Shown in pieces: positions 8,792-17,235 of a stretch of DNA of 54,420 nucleotides; within the stretch, counting starts at the first letter, position 1, and every line of letters starts with the position of its first letter. Location: contig CACLFQ010000003.1 in the NCBI GenBank assembly GCA_902606255.1, forward strand, positions 1 to 54,420, read 5' to 3'. Both the position numbers and the translations under genes were made by a program. Source of the DNA: an uncultured Prochlorococcus sp. Lineage in GTDB: Bacteria; Cyanobacteriota; Cyanobacteriia; PCC-6307; Cyanobiaceae. The notes beneath the pieces were generated by a model, which saw only the letters and a program-made list of their open reading frames with translations, was not told the origin of the DNA and ran no database searches.

Positions 8792-10156
8792 GTGAAACAA
8801 AATAGTCTTAATGTAAAAGAAAAAAAACTATCTAAGATTGCATTCAGTCATGTTGGTTGCGAGAAAAATCTTGTTGATACTGAACATATGCAAGGCTTAT
8901 TAGATAAAGAGGGTTATGAAGTTGACACCAATATAAATGATGCAAATGTTGTTGTTGTAAATACTTGCAGTTTTATTGAAACAGCTAGAGAAGAATCTAT
9001 TAGAAAAATTCTAGAATATACAAATCAAGGAAAGGAAGTAATAGTTGCAGGCTGTATGGCTCAGCATTTTAAAGATGAACTTATAAAAGAAATCCCTGAA
9101 ATAAAAGGTTTGGTTGGAACAGGAGATTATCAAAAGATAGCCAAGGTTTTAGACAGAGTAGAAAAAGGGGAAATCGTTAATGAAGTTTCAAAAATACCGG
9201 AATTTATTGCAGATGAGGAAATACCTCGTTTTGTAGATAAAAACAAATTTGTTGCCTATCTTCGTATTGCTGAAGGCTGCAACTATAATTGCGCTTTTTG
9301 TATTATTCCAAAGTTGAGAGGTCCTCAAAGAAGTAGAACAATAGAATCTATAGTTTCAGAAGCCAAAAGTCTTGCAAAACAGGGTATTCAAGAAATTATA
9401 TTAATTAGTCAAATAACAACTAATTATGGTCAAGATATTTATGGAAAACCATCATTAGCCAAACTTTTGAATGAGCTTTCTAAAGTTCCAATTCCTTGGA
9501 TAAGGATACATTATGCTTATCCAACGGGTTTAACTGATGAAGTTATTAGAGCTTTCAAAGATTCAAAGAATATAGTGCCTTACTTTGATTTGCCACTTCA
9601 GCATAGTCATCCAGATGTGTTGAAGAGTATGAATAGACCTTGGCAGGCTTCTTTAAATGAATCAATTTTGGAGAAAATTAAAGAAGAAATTCCATCTGCT
9701 GTATTAAGAACTAGTCTCATTGTTGGTTTCCCAGGAGAAAAAAAAGAACATTTTGAACATCTTCTAGAATTTTTGGGTAGGCACAAATTTGATCATGTGG
9801 GAGTGTTTATTTTCTCTCCTGAGGAAGGAACTGCAGCTTTTCATTTGCCAAATAAAGTATCCCTAGAGGTTGCAGAGGCAAGAAAAGACAACGTTATTTC
9901 AGTTCAACAAAATATCTCTAAAAATAAAAATCAGACATATGTTGGTTCAACAATGAAAATTTTAGTAGAAAAAATATCAGATAATAACGAATTAATAGGT
10001 CGGTCCTACAATTTCGCGCCTGAAATTGACGGAACTGTAATTTTATCTATTAATGCTAATGATGATTTGAAAAATTATATTGGTAAATTTGTTGAAGCTA
10101 ATATTTCTTTTGCAGATGAATATGATTTGTATGGAGAGACTATTAAAATTTTGTAG
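8792..10156 (+). CDS. rimO: Ribosomal protein S12 methylthiotransferase
   Basis: RimO adds a methylthio group to the conserved Asp of ribosomal protein S12. The 454-residue protein starts with GTG. Its N-terminal UPF0004 domain has three cluster cysteines: C23 in SHVGCEKN, one in VVNTCSF and one in VAGCMAQ. The radical-SAM motif [11 protein letters not shown] follows near residue 164, then [16 protein letters not shown]. The C-terminal TRAM domain ends in [10 protein letters not shown]. The [11 protein letters not shown] opening favours RimO over the tRNA enzyme MiaB. It stands alone on its strand; the petL stop codon on the opposite strand begins five bases past the rimO stop. Confidence 0.95.
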   Translation: MKQNSLNVKEKKLSKIAFSHVGCEKNLVDTEHMQGLLDKEGYEVDTNINDANVVVVNTCSFIETAREESIRKILEYTNQGKEVIVAGCMAQHFKDELIKEIPEIKGLVGTGDYQKIAKVLDRVEKGEIVNEVSKIPEFIADEEIPRFVDKNKFVAYLRIAEGCNYNCAFCIIPKLRGPQRSRTIESIVSEAKSLAKQGIQEIILISQITTNYGQDIYGKPSLAKLLNELSKVPIPWIRIHYAYPTGLTDEVIRAFKDSKNIVPYFDLPLQHSHPDVLKSMNRPWQASLNESILEKIKEEIPSAVLRTSLIVGFPGEKKEHFEHLLEFLGRHKFDHVGVFIFSPEEGTAAFHLPNKVSLEVAEARKDNVISVQQNISKNKNQTYVGSTMKILVEKISDNNELIGRSYNFAPEIDGTVILSINANDDLKNYIGKFVEANISFADEYDLYGETIKIL

Positions 10157-10161
10157 TTTTT

Positions 10162-10254
10162 TTAAATTAATTTAACTGCTCTTAAGAGCTTATCTAATGC
10201 GAAAGCAGCTCCAAAACCAAAACCAATAAATGCAAAATAGAAAATGATGTTCAT
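10162..10254 (-). CDS. petL: Cytochrome b6f complex subunit PetL
   Basis: A 30-codon gene, MNIIFYFAFIGFGFGAAFAL followed by DKLLRAVKLI. It is one transmembrane helix (residues 2-20) with a short basic tail ending in KLI, which matches cyanobacterial PetL in length and in its end. PetL is a peripheral single-helix subunit that stabilises the b6f dimer in the thylakoid. The gene was found by reading the gap between rimO and the DUF4346 gene. The ATG is at 10254-10252 and the TAA at 10164-10162. Another tiny photosynthetic subunit cannot be fully excluded without an alignment. Confidence 0.72.
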   Translation of the reverse strand: MNIIFYFAFIGFGFGAAFALDKLLRAVKLI

Positions 10255-10318
10255 TAAATTGTTTACTTTTATTTAATTTAACATCAGATTAAAAGATTAG
10301 ATTTTTTCGTTTAATTTC

Positions 10319-10705
10319 TTAATCTTGGATATATGGTAATTTTTTGTATAAACATTCTTCTGCTTTTTGTAGTTCCCGACCTAAATATAAAGCATGATCA
10401 AATCTGGTTATTAAGTCATTTCTTTCTTCAGTGATCAAGATTCCAAGTTGTTTCGCACTAATACCTTGAAAAACTTCATTACTAACTCTTTTATTTTGAG
10501 AGTCGCATTTGATTGGTTCATTTGTTTCTGGATCAAGCGCATAGCCTTCCTCATCGATGTTATTTAAAAAGTGCTCTAAAATTATTTTATTTTCTTCTAA
10601 ATCTACTTTTATAATAAAATAACCGTTTGGATCTAGGTCTATATATCGGTTGGATAGATTATTATCAATCTTTATTTTTTCATCTAAACTTTTACTAGAA
10701 TCCAT
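10319..10705 (-). CDS. DUF4346 domain protein
   Basis: The 128-residue soluble protein begins with a polar 15-residue lead. A beta-rich region follows (YIDLDPNGYFIIKVDLEENKIILEHF), then DPETNEPIKC and a helical end (GISAKQLGILITEERNDLITRFDHALYLGRELQKAEECL). The last segment is the recognisable part of DUF4346, a mainly cyanobacterial domain sometimes found fused to dihydropteroate-synthase-like proteins. No catalytic motif is evident. It lies 61 bases downstream of the FemAB-like gene on the same strand and may belong to the same transcript as the pterin genes above it. Function is unknown. Confidence 0.7.
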   Translation of the reverse strand: MDSSKSLDEKIKIDNNLSNRYIDLDPNGYFIIKVDLEENKIILEHFLNNIDEEGYALDPETNEPIKCDSQNKRVSNEVFQGISAKQLGILITEERNDLITRFDHALYLGRELQKAEECLYKKLPYIQD

Positions 10706-10766
10706 TCTTAGAAGTTAATAAAAAACTATATTACTAATATAATCTTTAGTAAAGTCAAATAATTTT

Positions 10767-11921
10767 TTATTTAAAGGGTATAGAATTATTCTCAAATTCA
10801 ATTTCCTTCTCGGTTTGTTTATTAACTTCATTTAGCCAAGGATAAATTATATTTTCCATATTTTTGTTAAACCACTTATGCAAGCTAATGGTGCTTTTTG
10901 CAAAAAACCCCCTCCGCCTTTTATGTTTACCACCCGCTCCAGGATCAAAAAAATGGACACTATTTTTTATTGCCCATTCAATTGGCTGGTAGTAGCATAA
11001 TTCAAAATGTAAATTAGAAATCTCTTCTTGACTTCCCCAATATCTACCCCATAAGTTGTTTTTATTTTTAACGCACATTGACATAGCAAAAATATCATTT
11101 GAATAACTTTTTGATGCGCTAAAAAGTAAAAGATTTTTTTTATTATCAACAATTTTTTCGAAAAATGTAGATGTTAAATATTTACTTCCCCAAACTCCCC
11201 ACCTCGAACAATGCTGTTCATAAAAATTATGCATTTTTTTGAGGATTTCTTGGTTGATATCATCTTCATTAAAAATTTCTACTTTAATATCTTGTTTAGT
11301 AATTGATTTCCTCTCTTTTTTGATATTTTTTCTCTGATTAGAGTTAAATCTAGAAAGAAAATCATCAAACGTTTTTTCTCCATAACTCCTCCATTCACTG
11401 CTGGAGTTTATCCATTTATGGTATCCCAAAGATTTAAGATGGTTGCCCCAGCTTTCATCAATATATAAAAAATTACAACTTAAAATTTTGTTTGTTATGG
11501 CAAAGCTTTCGATATGGTTTATAAGTAAATTTGTAATTTCTTTCTTATCTTTATTTTTTTTATAAAGAAATTGATATCCATTTACAGGACTATAAGGACT
11601 CATTCCAATTAATTTAGGGTAATAATTTAAATTCAGCTCTTGAGCCAATCTTGCAAATGATTGATCAAAAATGAATTCTCCATAGCTATGATTTTTTAAA
11701 AAAAGTGGAGCAATCCCTAATATTTCTTCATTTTTATAAGCAACAAAATATAGAGGCTGCCAACCAGTTTCTCTTGAAACACTTTTTGATATTTCAAGGT
11801 TTTTAAGCCAATTCCATTCATAAAATGGATTATTGATTTCATTTGCTAATTCATTCCATATCTCCTTAGAGATTTCCTTAATTGACAATTTGACTTCAAC
11901 TTTATGTATTTTTTGGTTCAT
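10767..11921 (-). CDS. FemAB-like/GNAT-fold acyltransferase (DUF482)
   Basis: The 384-residue protein belongs to the DUF482 'peptidogalycan biosynthesis' group, built from tandem GNAT folds like FemABX. Landmarks are NPFYEWNWLKNLE (residues about 31-43), GWQPLYFVAYKNEEILGIAPLFLK, YPKLIGMSPYSPVNGYQFLY, RKNIKKERKSI and the C-terminal WGRYWGSQEEISNLHFELCYYQPIEWAI. The late HKRRRGF motif is typical of the family. The acyl donor and acceptor are unknown; FemX-type enzymes use aminoacyl-tRNA and GNATs use acyl-CoA. It starts 17 bases after the stop of the RibD-like gene, implying one minus-strand transcript. Confidence 0.8.
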   Translation of the reverse strand: MNQKIHKVEVKLSIKEISKEIWNELANEINNPFYEWNWLKNLEISKSVSRETGWQPLYFVAYKNEEILGIAPLFLKNHSYGEFIFDQSFARLAQELNLNYYPKLIGMSPYSPVNGYQFLYKKNKDKKEITNLLINHIESFAITNKILSCNFLYIDESWGNHLKSLGYHKWINSSSEWRSYGEKTFDDFLSRFNSNQRKNIKKERKSITKQDIKVEIFNEDDINQEILKKMHNFYEQHCSRWGVWGSKYLTSTFFEKIVDNKKNLLLFSASKSYSNDIFAMSMCVKNKNNLWGRYWGSQEEISNLHFELCYYQPIEWAIKNSVHFFDPGAGGKHKRRRGFFAKSTISLHKWFNKNMENIIYPWLNEVNKQTEKEIEFENNSIPFK

Positions 11922-11938
11922 TTATTATTGAATCTATT

Positions 11939-12589
11939 TCAAATTTTTTTGTAATGAACATGGATTTCATTATTCATTAAATTTTTAATTGATTTTATTT
12001 CCCATAGTCTTTTGAGATTAAAAATCTCATTTGTTTGTTCTGGAGGGATCCATGTATGTCTACCTCCAATAATTCGTGGAATTATTGTAATTTTTATATC
12101 TGTTATTAGATCCTCTTTTATAAATGAATTTATAAGTTTTGCACCTCCTAAAAGAGCTAGATCATTTATCCCTTGTTTTTTGAGTGAAATTAAAGTTTTT
12201 CCCCATGAATCTTCGAAAAAGAGTTGTTTCTCGAAGTTATTATTCGACGAATTATCAACTTTACTTGAGCTTATTAGCCATCTTCTAATTGGTTGACGAA
12301 AGTATTTCCAATTACAGTTAAATTTTTTACTATTTGAAGCAACTATAGAAATTGGTTGGCTTTTTAATATATTTACTTCGTCATTATCATTGAGATTTTT
12401 AATTAGGTAAGTTGATTGATGAGCCATTAAAGTACCAAAACCAAAAATGGTGGCGTCAACCATTGATAAGTTTTGATTTAACATTTTTTTATCTTCTTCG
12501 CTTCCAAGATGAGATTCTCCACCTCTAGGAAATGCAATTCTCCCATCAAGACTAGATGCTATAACAATTATTACTCTTGGGATACTCAA
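11939..12589 (-). CDS. RibD C-terminal/dihydrofolate-reductase-like protein
   Basis: The 216-residue protein has the RibD reductase fold. It opens with PRVIIVIASSLDGRIAFPRGGESHLGSEED, an NADPH-type first strand and loop with the SLDGR signature. LALLGGAKLINSFIKEDLITDIKITIIPRIIGG near the C-terminus is the cofactor-binding GGA motif. No deaminase domain is present, so this is not a complete RibD. The start is TTG at 12589, overlapping the PTPS stop as TTGA. Coupling to a tandem PTPS gene makes a pterin-reductase role attractive, but this is inference; a riboflavin-type or HTP-like reductase is the alternative. Confidence 0.78.
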   Translation of the reverse strand: MSIPRVIIVIASSLDGRIAFPRGGESHLGSEEDKKMLNQNLSMVDATIFGFGTLMAHQSTYLIKNLNDNDEVNILKSQPISIVASNSKKFNCNWKYFRQPIRRWLISSSKVDNSSNNNFEKQLFFEDSWGKTLISLKKQGINDLALLGGAKLINSFIKEDLITDIKITIIPRIIGGRHTWIPPEQTNEIFNLKRLWEIKSIKNLMNNEIHVHYKKI

Positions 12590-13512
12590 GTTTGTGTGAC
12601 TAAACTATTTTCAAATTTCAACTTCAATGAATTGGTTAACTTTTGATCAACATAAATTTCTGCGGCATTATTTGGGCTCTCTTGGAGTCTTATTTTGTGT
12701 AATGTTGCACCAAGGTTATGTATTGGTTTTTTAAGAATATCAGAAATATATAGAGCTATATTTTCAGCCGTTGGAACACAATTATGGAAAAATTCGATGT
12801 CTTTATTTAGAAAAGTATGATCTAGTTGTTCAACAACCAAATCATTAATTATCTCTTGGAGGGAGGATAAGTCGCAAACCATTCCTGTTCTTTTATCAAT
12901 GTCTCCTTTTACAGTTATATCGACAAGATAATTATGACCATGTCCATTAACTCTGGCACATTTCCCATAGATTTTTTTATTTTCATCAAAGGATATCTCT
13001 TCTTTTGCAAGTCTATGAGCGGCTGCAAAATGAGTTTGTACTGTTAAAAATGCTTCCATGTTTTTTCCAAAATAATCAGCCCATAAATTTGGGTTTTCAT
13101 AAAGTCTTAGACTTGTAAGAGGTAAATCATCCTTTAGACGACTCCAAATGACCTTTACTAATGCTTCAGTTGTGGGAAGTATACCCTCTTGATTATTAAC
13201 ATTAAATTCAGGCCAGACATCATTTAAAAAACGAAAATCTAATTGTCCAGTAACCTTATCTTTAATAGAGTGTTTTACATCAGAGAGATTTAGTACCATT
13301 CCATCAGAGTCTAGTTCTCCACCCATTGAAACAATAAGTTCATAATTATGACCATGACCTGGTGCAATACTGCACTTCCCAAAAAGAGATAAATTTTCTT
13401 CTTGGCTTTTTTCAGGGAGCCAATAACGGTGACTAGAACTAAAGCAGGCACGACGAGTTATGACGCATTCACGTCCTTTTCCATGTAATGGTTTGGATTG
13501 TGTAGAAGTCAT
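12586..13512 (-). CDS. Tandem 6-pyruvoyl/6-carboxy-tetrahydropterin synthase (PTPS/QueD) protein
   Basis: The 308-residue protein is two PTPS domains in one chain. Domain 1 (about 16-148) has zinc ligands H28, H53 and H55 (GHGHNY), candidate catalytic C47 and pterin-anchor E139. Its LDF motif at 91-93 has Phe where the catalytic His should be. Domain 2 (about 153-290) keeps everything: H166, C185, H191, H193, D231-H232 (LDHTFL) and a Glu in QESP. PTPS enzymes convert dihydroneopterin triphosphate to 6-pyruvoyl- or 6-carboxy-tetrahydropterin, for pterin cofactors or queuosine. Domain 1 looks catalytically weakened. The gene is coupled to the RibD-like reductase and divergent from aroK with 50 bases between. 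Confidence 0.88.
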   Translation of the reverse strand: MTSTQSKPLHGKGRECVITRRACFSSSHRYWLPEKSQEENLSLFGKCSIAPGHGHNYELIVSMGGELDSDGMVLNLSDVKHSIKDKVTGQLDFRFLNDVWPEFNVNNQEGILPTTEALVKVIWSRLKDDLPLTSLRLYENPNLWADYFGKNMEAFLTVQTHFAAAHRLAKEEISFDENKKIYGKCARVNGHGHNYLVDITVKGDIDKRTGMVCDLSSLQEIINDLVVEQLDHTFLNKDIEFFHNCVPTAENIALYISDILKKPIHNLGATLHKIRLQESPNNAAEIYVDQKLTNSLKLKFENSLVTQT

Positions 13513-13562
13513 ACTTGTCTGCGATAATACTATCTTAAGGTTTTAAATACGCTTTTGTCTTT

Positions 13563-14120
13563 ATGGAACAATCCATTATCGAAAAAACAGTTCATACTAT
13601 CAAGGGCAGAAGCATATTTTTAATAGGAATGATGGGTTCTGGTAAGTCACAAACTGGTTTGAAGCTGGCTGAATTATTGAAGTATAAATATATTGATTTA
13701 GATTCATTAATAGAGAAGTTGGCAAAAAAATCTATCAATCAAATTTTTAATGATGAAGGAGAAGATAATTTCCGTGAATTAGAAGCAAACTGCCTCAAGG
13801 AAACTATCAAAATTCCTTCATTAGTTATCTCAACTGGGGGAGGAATAGTTACCAAATCGGAAAACTGGGGGATCTTAAGACAGGGAATAATTGCTTGGAT
13901 AGATCTCGACAAAGATATAGCAATTGAAAGATTGAAAAATGAAATTGAAAATAGGCCACTACTTCAGGGAAAGAATCTAAATGATTTATATACGAGCATT
14001 TTTCAATCTAGAGAAAATTTGTATTCTCAAGCAGATTTAAGAATTCAGGTAAAAAGGGAAAATATTGAAGAAGTTGCTATGAAAATAATCAATGCAATTC
14101 ATAAAGAAATAATTAGTTAA
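13563..14120 (+). CDS. aroK: Shikimate kinase
   Basis: AroK phosphorylates the 3-hydroxyl of shikimate with ATP in the chorismate pathway. The 185-residue cytosolic enzyme has the P-loop GMMGSGKSQTG at about residues 22-32, the shikimate-binding YIDLDSLIE, FRELE, the STGGGIV loop and ENRPLLQ in the lid. Length is normal with a short N-terminal extension. The stop overlaps the stop of crr7 on the opposite strand by four bases. With 50 bases to the divergent PTPS gene, the promoter must be short. No other aro gene is nearby. Confidence 0.95.
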   Translation: MEQSIIEKTVHTIKGRSIFLIGMMGSGKSQTGLKLAELLKYKYIDLDSLIEKLAKKSINQIFNDEGEDNFRELEANCLKETIKIPSLVISTGGGIVTKSENWGILRQGIIAWIDLDKDIAIERLKNEIENRPLLQGKNLNDLYTSIFQSRENLYSQADLRIQVKRENIEEVAMKIINAIHKEIIS

Positions 14121-14374
14121 TCTGGTTCAATTCTTACTGCAAACCATTTGATAACGTATCCTAATTTTATTTCTAATTCATAAGTGCTTTCCAATAATTC
14201 TTCAAAAAATTCCTGATCAGTATCTTCTATATTTTGATATATTGTTTGTGTTTCTGCCTTACTAAGCCAATTTTTCAACCATAAAATTGCTTCTTGTTTT
14301 GATACAATTTTTTCTTTTGAATCTGGCTCTAATAATACATAATGATCTGATGCTCTTATTAGTGGATTTGACAT
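14117..14374 (-). CDS. crr7: CRR7-like protein (chlororespiratory reduction 7)
   Basis: The 85-residue soluble protein opens with DHYVLLEPDSKEK, has a helical middle (AILWLKNWLSKAE) and ends GYVIKWFAVRIEPD. The start and end match the CRR7 family (formerly DUF3571). In Arabidopsis CRR7 is needed to assemble the chloroplast NDH complex; its role in cyanobacteria is less clear. The window also holds ndhO, ndhM, ndhF and ndhD, which fits. The gene is wedged antisense between aroK (stops overlap by four bases) and the secreted-protein gene (start codons one base apart). No Shine-Dalgarno is visible. Confidence 0.68.
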   Translation of the reverse strand: MSNPLIRASDHYVLLEPDSKEKIVSKQEAILWLKNWLSKAETQTIYQNIEDTDQEFFEELLESTYELEIKLGYVIKWFAVRIEPD

Positions 14375-14375
14375 A

Positions 14376-15083
14376 ATGAAAATTCTTCTCGGATTAATTC
14401 TTTGCTTGACTTTTCAAGGAATTTTTTTAGAAAGTTCTTTTGCTCTATTAGATTCTAACGTACGAGAGTTTTTGGAAAATCGTGTAAATCAATGGCCAGA
14501 ATTATATTTGCCAAATTTTAAAATATCTGATACTTCTAAAGATTTAATTTATCCTAATTGGTTCGAGGGGAATTGGCTTGTTACCTCTCAAGATATAATT
14601 AATGATTCAGAAGAGCCAGTTATTTATAAAGTAAATTTCTTTAAGAATGATTCAGATTTAATTGTTGGTAATCGTGCAAAAAATTCTGAATCTATAGGAA
14701 AAGCAATATTTGGTGACACCTTAATCAAGGTTGTAAATGATCCTCAATCTATTAATAATCAAATTACTTATTTAAAAGATGATTTTTATATTGATTCAAG
14801 AATAACAGGGAGAAATCAGATCCAAGATGATGATATTTTTTTCGCAGATGAGTTAGTTATACAAAAAGTGCATAAGCCAGGAGCTTCAAGGATTAATCAG
14901 GTAGAGACAATTAGTAAATTTCAAAAATGTTCCGAAGAACTATTGGAAGTTAATAATTCAATCAAACCATCAATTTGTGGAGTGCAATATGTAGCTTCTT
15001 ATGGTTCAAAAGTTGGTGACCCTTCTATTCATGCTATTAAAACAAATAAATATAAATTGACTTTTGAATTTATTGAGAGTTAG
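14376..15083 (+). CDS. Secreted DUF6816-type conserved protein
   Basis: The 235-residue protein has a signal peptide: KILLGLILCLTFQGIFLESSFA, with probable cleavage after SFA near residue 23. The mature part is beta-rich, with NWFEGNWLVTSQ near residue 68 as the most recognisable motif; this fits the cyanobacterial/plastid DUF6816 group. It would act in the periplasm or thylakoid lumen, but no activity is known. The ATG is one base from the divergent crr7 start, so any private promoter or ribosome site must lie inside crr7, or the gene is read from the aroK transcript. The last 14 bases overlap the convergent GST gene. Confidence 0.62.
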   Translation: MKILLGLILCLTFQGIFLESSFALLDSNVREFLENRVNQWPELYLPNFKISDTSKDLIYPNWFEGNWLVTSQDIINDSEEPVIYKVNFFKNDSDLIVGNRAKNSESIGKAIFGDTLIKVVNDPQSINNQITYLKDDFYIDSRITGRNQIQDDDIFFADELVIQKVHKPGASRINQVETISKFQKCSEELLEVNNSIKPSICGVQYVASYGSKVGDPSIHAIKTNKYKLTFEFIES

Positions 15084-15795
15084 CACTAAAAAGATATTCT
15101 TCTAAGTTGTTCCTCCACATGAAAAGATTTTCTAGATAAGGGTTATTTATGTATTCTTGACTCCCTTCTCCTGAAAGAATTGGCCCTGCAGACTTTGGAA
15201 ATTTAAGAAGGGATAATTGAGCTGCAATTGAAATATCTGCAATTGATAAACTATCTCCAACTAAATATTTTTTGTTGATCAAGGATTTTGATAAAGCTTC
15301 CAGTAATTTTTGGAGTTCTAAATTATCTTTAGAAGATAAAACTACATTAGAGATTTTACTAAGATTTTCAAAAGGTAATTTATCAACAATACTTTTAACT
15401 GAAGAAGGTATTTCATCTGGAAGTAATGCAGTTCTTAGTTGTGGATTTTCTATTGCAGATTTTATTAGAGCTTTTCTACAAGTTGTAGCCATTGTAGTAT
15501 CTGCCCAATCTTCAATTAGTTTGCATTGTGCAAATAACATTGGATCCTCAGGAAAAAGTGGATTGTTATCATTTTTTTTATCTATATATTCGCAAATAGT
15601 TGATGAGTCATGAATAATTTGATCATTGCTATCAACTATTACAGGGACTTGTTTTTGACCTGATAATTTAAAGATTTCAAATTGACCTATTCCAGGTGTA
15701 ACTTCTTCAACTCGATATTGTAGTTTTTTTGCATGAAGAGCCATTCTTGTTTTTAAACAAAAAGCACTATGCCTAAATTGATATAATGTAATCAT
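15070..15795 (-). CDS. Glutathione S-transferase family protein
   Basis: The N-terminal 80 residues of this 241-residue protein are a thioredoxin-fold GST domain: LYQFRHSAFCLKTRMALHAK, the cis-proline loop QKQVPVIVD, and HDSSTICEYI for the glutathione gamma-glutamyl contact. The rest is an all-helical C-terminal domain containing YLVGDSLSIADISIAAQLSLL, the N-capping-box region typical of GSTs. SAFC near residue 13 suggests a Cys- or Ser-type active site rather than Tyr. The natural substrate is unknown. The gene converges on the DUF6816 gene with a 14-base overlap and is divergent from DUF751. Confidence 0.88.
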   Translation of the reverse strand: MITLYQFRHSAFCLKTRMALHAKKLQYRVEEVTPGIGQFEIFKLSGQKQVPVIVDSNDQIIHDSSTICEYIDKKNDNNPLFPEDPMLFAQCKLIEDWADTTMATTCRKALIKSAIENPQLRTALLPDEIPSSVKSIVDKLPFENLSKISNVVLSSKDNLELQKLLEALSKSLINKKYLVGDSLSIADISIAAQLSLLKFPKSAGPILSGEGSQEYINNPYLENLFMWRNNLEEYLFSANSQ

Positions 15796-15849
15796 GCTGT
15801 TTAATGTTTGTTAAAACTTAGCTAAAAAAGTAATCTATTTGTGGAGCTG

Positions 15850-16059
15850 ATGGGCGAATTTTTCTCTAATGTTGCAAGATATCCCAAGTATTTAATATCC
15901 ATCATTGTTGGGGGACTTGTAGCATTGCTTGAACCTTTATTCAAGAATAGATCAAATCCACTCACAATAGTAGGTTTGATATCTTCTGTCTTAAGTGCTT
16001 TCATAACTGTTTATTTTGTCTTGCAAGCTATGACAAATCCAATAAATTTACAACCATAA
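15850..16059 (+). CDS. DUF751 (Ycf33-like) small membrane protein
   Basis: I chose ATG 15850, preceded by GGAG at 15843-15846; a GTG at 15841 is in frame. The resulting 69-residue protein begins MGEFFSNVARYPKYLISII, the conserved opening of DUF751, related to the plastid ORF ycf33. Two hydrophobic segments (residues about 14-30 and 43-62) suggest a membrane hairpin. Function is unproven; knockouts of ycf33-type genes have been linked to photosynthetic electron transport. The stop overlaps the rbfA start as TAATG, forming a DUF751-rbfA-hemD operon. Confidence 0.8.
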   Translation: MGEFFSNVARYPKYLISIIVGGLVALLEPLFKNRSNPLTIVGLISSVLSAFITVYFVLQAMTNPINLQP

Positions 16060-16451
16060 TGCCAAACAATTACCGTCTTGCAAAAGTTTCTTCTCTTTTG
16101 AAGAAAGAAATAACCCTTATTTTACAAAATGATTTGGAAAATCATCTTATTAGAGATCATTTCGTCAATATTTCTAAGATTGATTTATCAGGTGATTTGC
16201 AACACTGTAAAATTTATATAACTTCAACTGCTCAAGATAAAGTAAGGAAAGAGATTGTATCAAATTTGAATACTGTTAAAAGCTCCATAAGGCACAGTTT
16301 AGGAAAAAAAATAGAGATGAGAAGAGTTCCAGAGATAATTTTTAAAGACGATGTTGTTCTTGATAAAGGATTATCAGTCTTGAAACTTCTCGATGAACTA
16401 AAAAATAAAAATCAAGGGAATAATGATGAGGATAAGGATGCCAATAGTTGA
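16059..16451 (+). CDS. rbfA: 30S ribosome-binding factor A
   Basis: RbfA binds the 30S subunit during late 16S rRNA maturation. The 130-residue protein has the type-II KH-like fold. The N-terminal helix is RLAKVSSLLKKEITLILQND, the second strand begins HFVNISKIDLSGDLQHCKIYI, and RHSLGKKIEMRRVPEIIFKDD is the family-defining C-terminal motif. A charged, disordered tail follows. Length is typical. It is coupled to DUF751 upstream and hemD downstream (14-base overlap at the chosen hemD start). Confidence 0.94.
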   Translation: MPNNYRLAKVSSLLKKEITLILQNDLENHLIRDHFVNISKIDLSGDLQHCKIYITSTAQDKVRKEIVSNLNTVKSSIRHSLGKKIEMRRVPEIIFKDDVVLDKGLSVLKLLDELKNKNQGNNDEDKDANS

Positions 16452-17235
16452 TCTACCCCTTGATCAAAGAAATATAATTTTCACTAGATCAAAAGAAGGA
16501 ATATTGGATATAAAAAAGATATTCACAAGCAAGGGCGCTAATATATTTGATTTACCTGCAATAAGTATTGGTGATCCTGATGATTTGAATCCTCTTGACG
16601 AAGCACTAAATCAAATAAATGATTTTCATTGGATTATTTTTTCCAGTAGTAATGGGATCAAATTTGTGGATAAAAGACTTAGATATTTTAATAGTTCATT
16701 AAAAGAGTGTTCTAAAAAAACAAAAATCGCTGTAGTCGGAGAAAAAACCTCAAAAACTCTTGATGATTTTGGGATTAAGGCTGATTTCATACCTCCAGAA
16801 TTTATTGCTGAAAGTTTAATTGATAACTTCCCAGTATCTGGTTATGGACTTCGAGTCTTTGTACCAAGAGTTCAAACAGGTGGTAGGGATCTAATTGCAG
16901 ATCAATTTAGAAAGGCTGGTTCCCGTGTTTTTGAGGTTGCTGCATATGAAACTAGATGTCCTGAATCAATTCCGGAAGAAACAATTGATATTATTTCTAA
17001 TCGAAAAGTCGATGCAATTATTTTCTCAAGCGGTAAAACTGTATCAAATTCTGCTTTTTTACTAGAAAAAAAACTTGGTAAACAATGGTTAGAATATTTC
17101 GATCAAATTAAGTTGTTAACTATTGGACCTCAGACAACAAAAATATGTATGAAGATTTTTGGAAGAGTTGATAGTCAGGCAAAAAATTATACTTTTGAAG
17201 GACTACTTGATGTAGCAATTAATATTTTTAGTTAG
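16438..17235 (+). CDS. hemD: Uroporphyrinogen-III synthase
   Basis: HemD cyclises hydroxymethylbilane to uroporphyrinogen III, the common precursor of chlorophyll, heme and cobalamin. The protein has two Rossmann-like lobes; landmarks are NIIFTRSKEG, WIIFSSSNGIKFV, TKIAVVGEKTSKTL, VFVPRVQTGGRDLI, VDAIIFSSGKTVSN and LLTIGPQTTK. I chose ATG 16438 (265 residues) because GAGG at 16428-16431 sits six bases upstream; ATGs at 16423 and 16426 are also in frame. It overlaps rbfA. Its last eight bases overlap the convergent SRPBCC gene. Confidence 0.9.
   Translation: MPIVDLPLDQRNIIFTRSKEGILDIKKIFTSKGANIFDLPAISIGDPDDLNPLDEALNQINDFHWIIFSSSNGIKFVDKRLRYFNSSLKECSKKTKIAVVGEKTSKTLDDFGIKADFIPPEFIAESLIDNFPVSGYGLRVFVPRVQTGGRDLIADQFRKAGSRVFEVAAYETRCPESIPEETIDIISNRKVDAIIFSSGKTVSNSAFLLEKKLGKQWLEYFDQIKLLTIGPQTTKICMKIFGRVDSQAKNYTFEGLLDVAINIFS

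Noticed and set aside
16423-16437. hemD start at the first of three in-frame ATGs
   Set aside because: Only ATG 16438 has a well-spaced GAGG upstream; the others remain possible.
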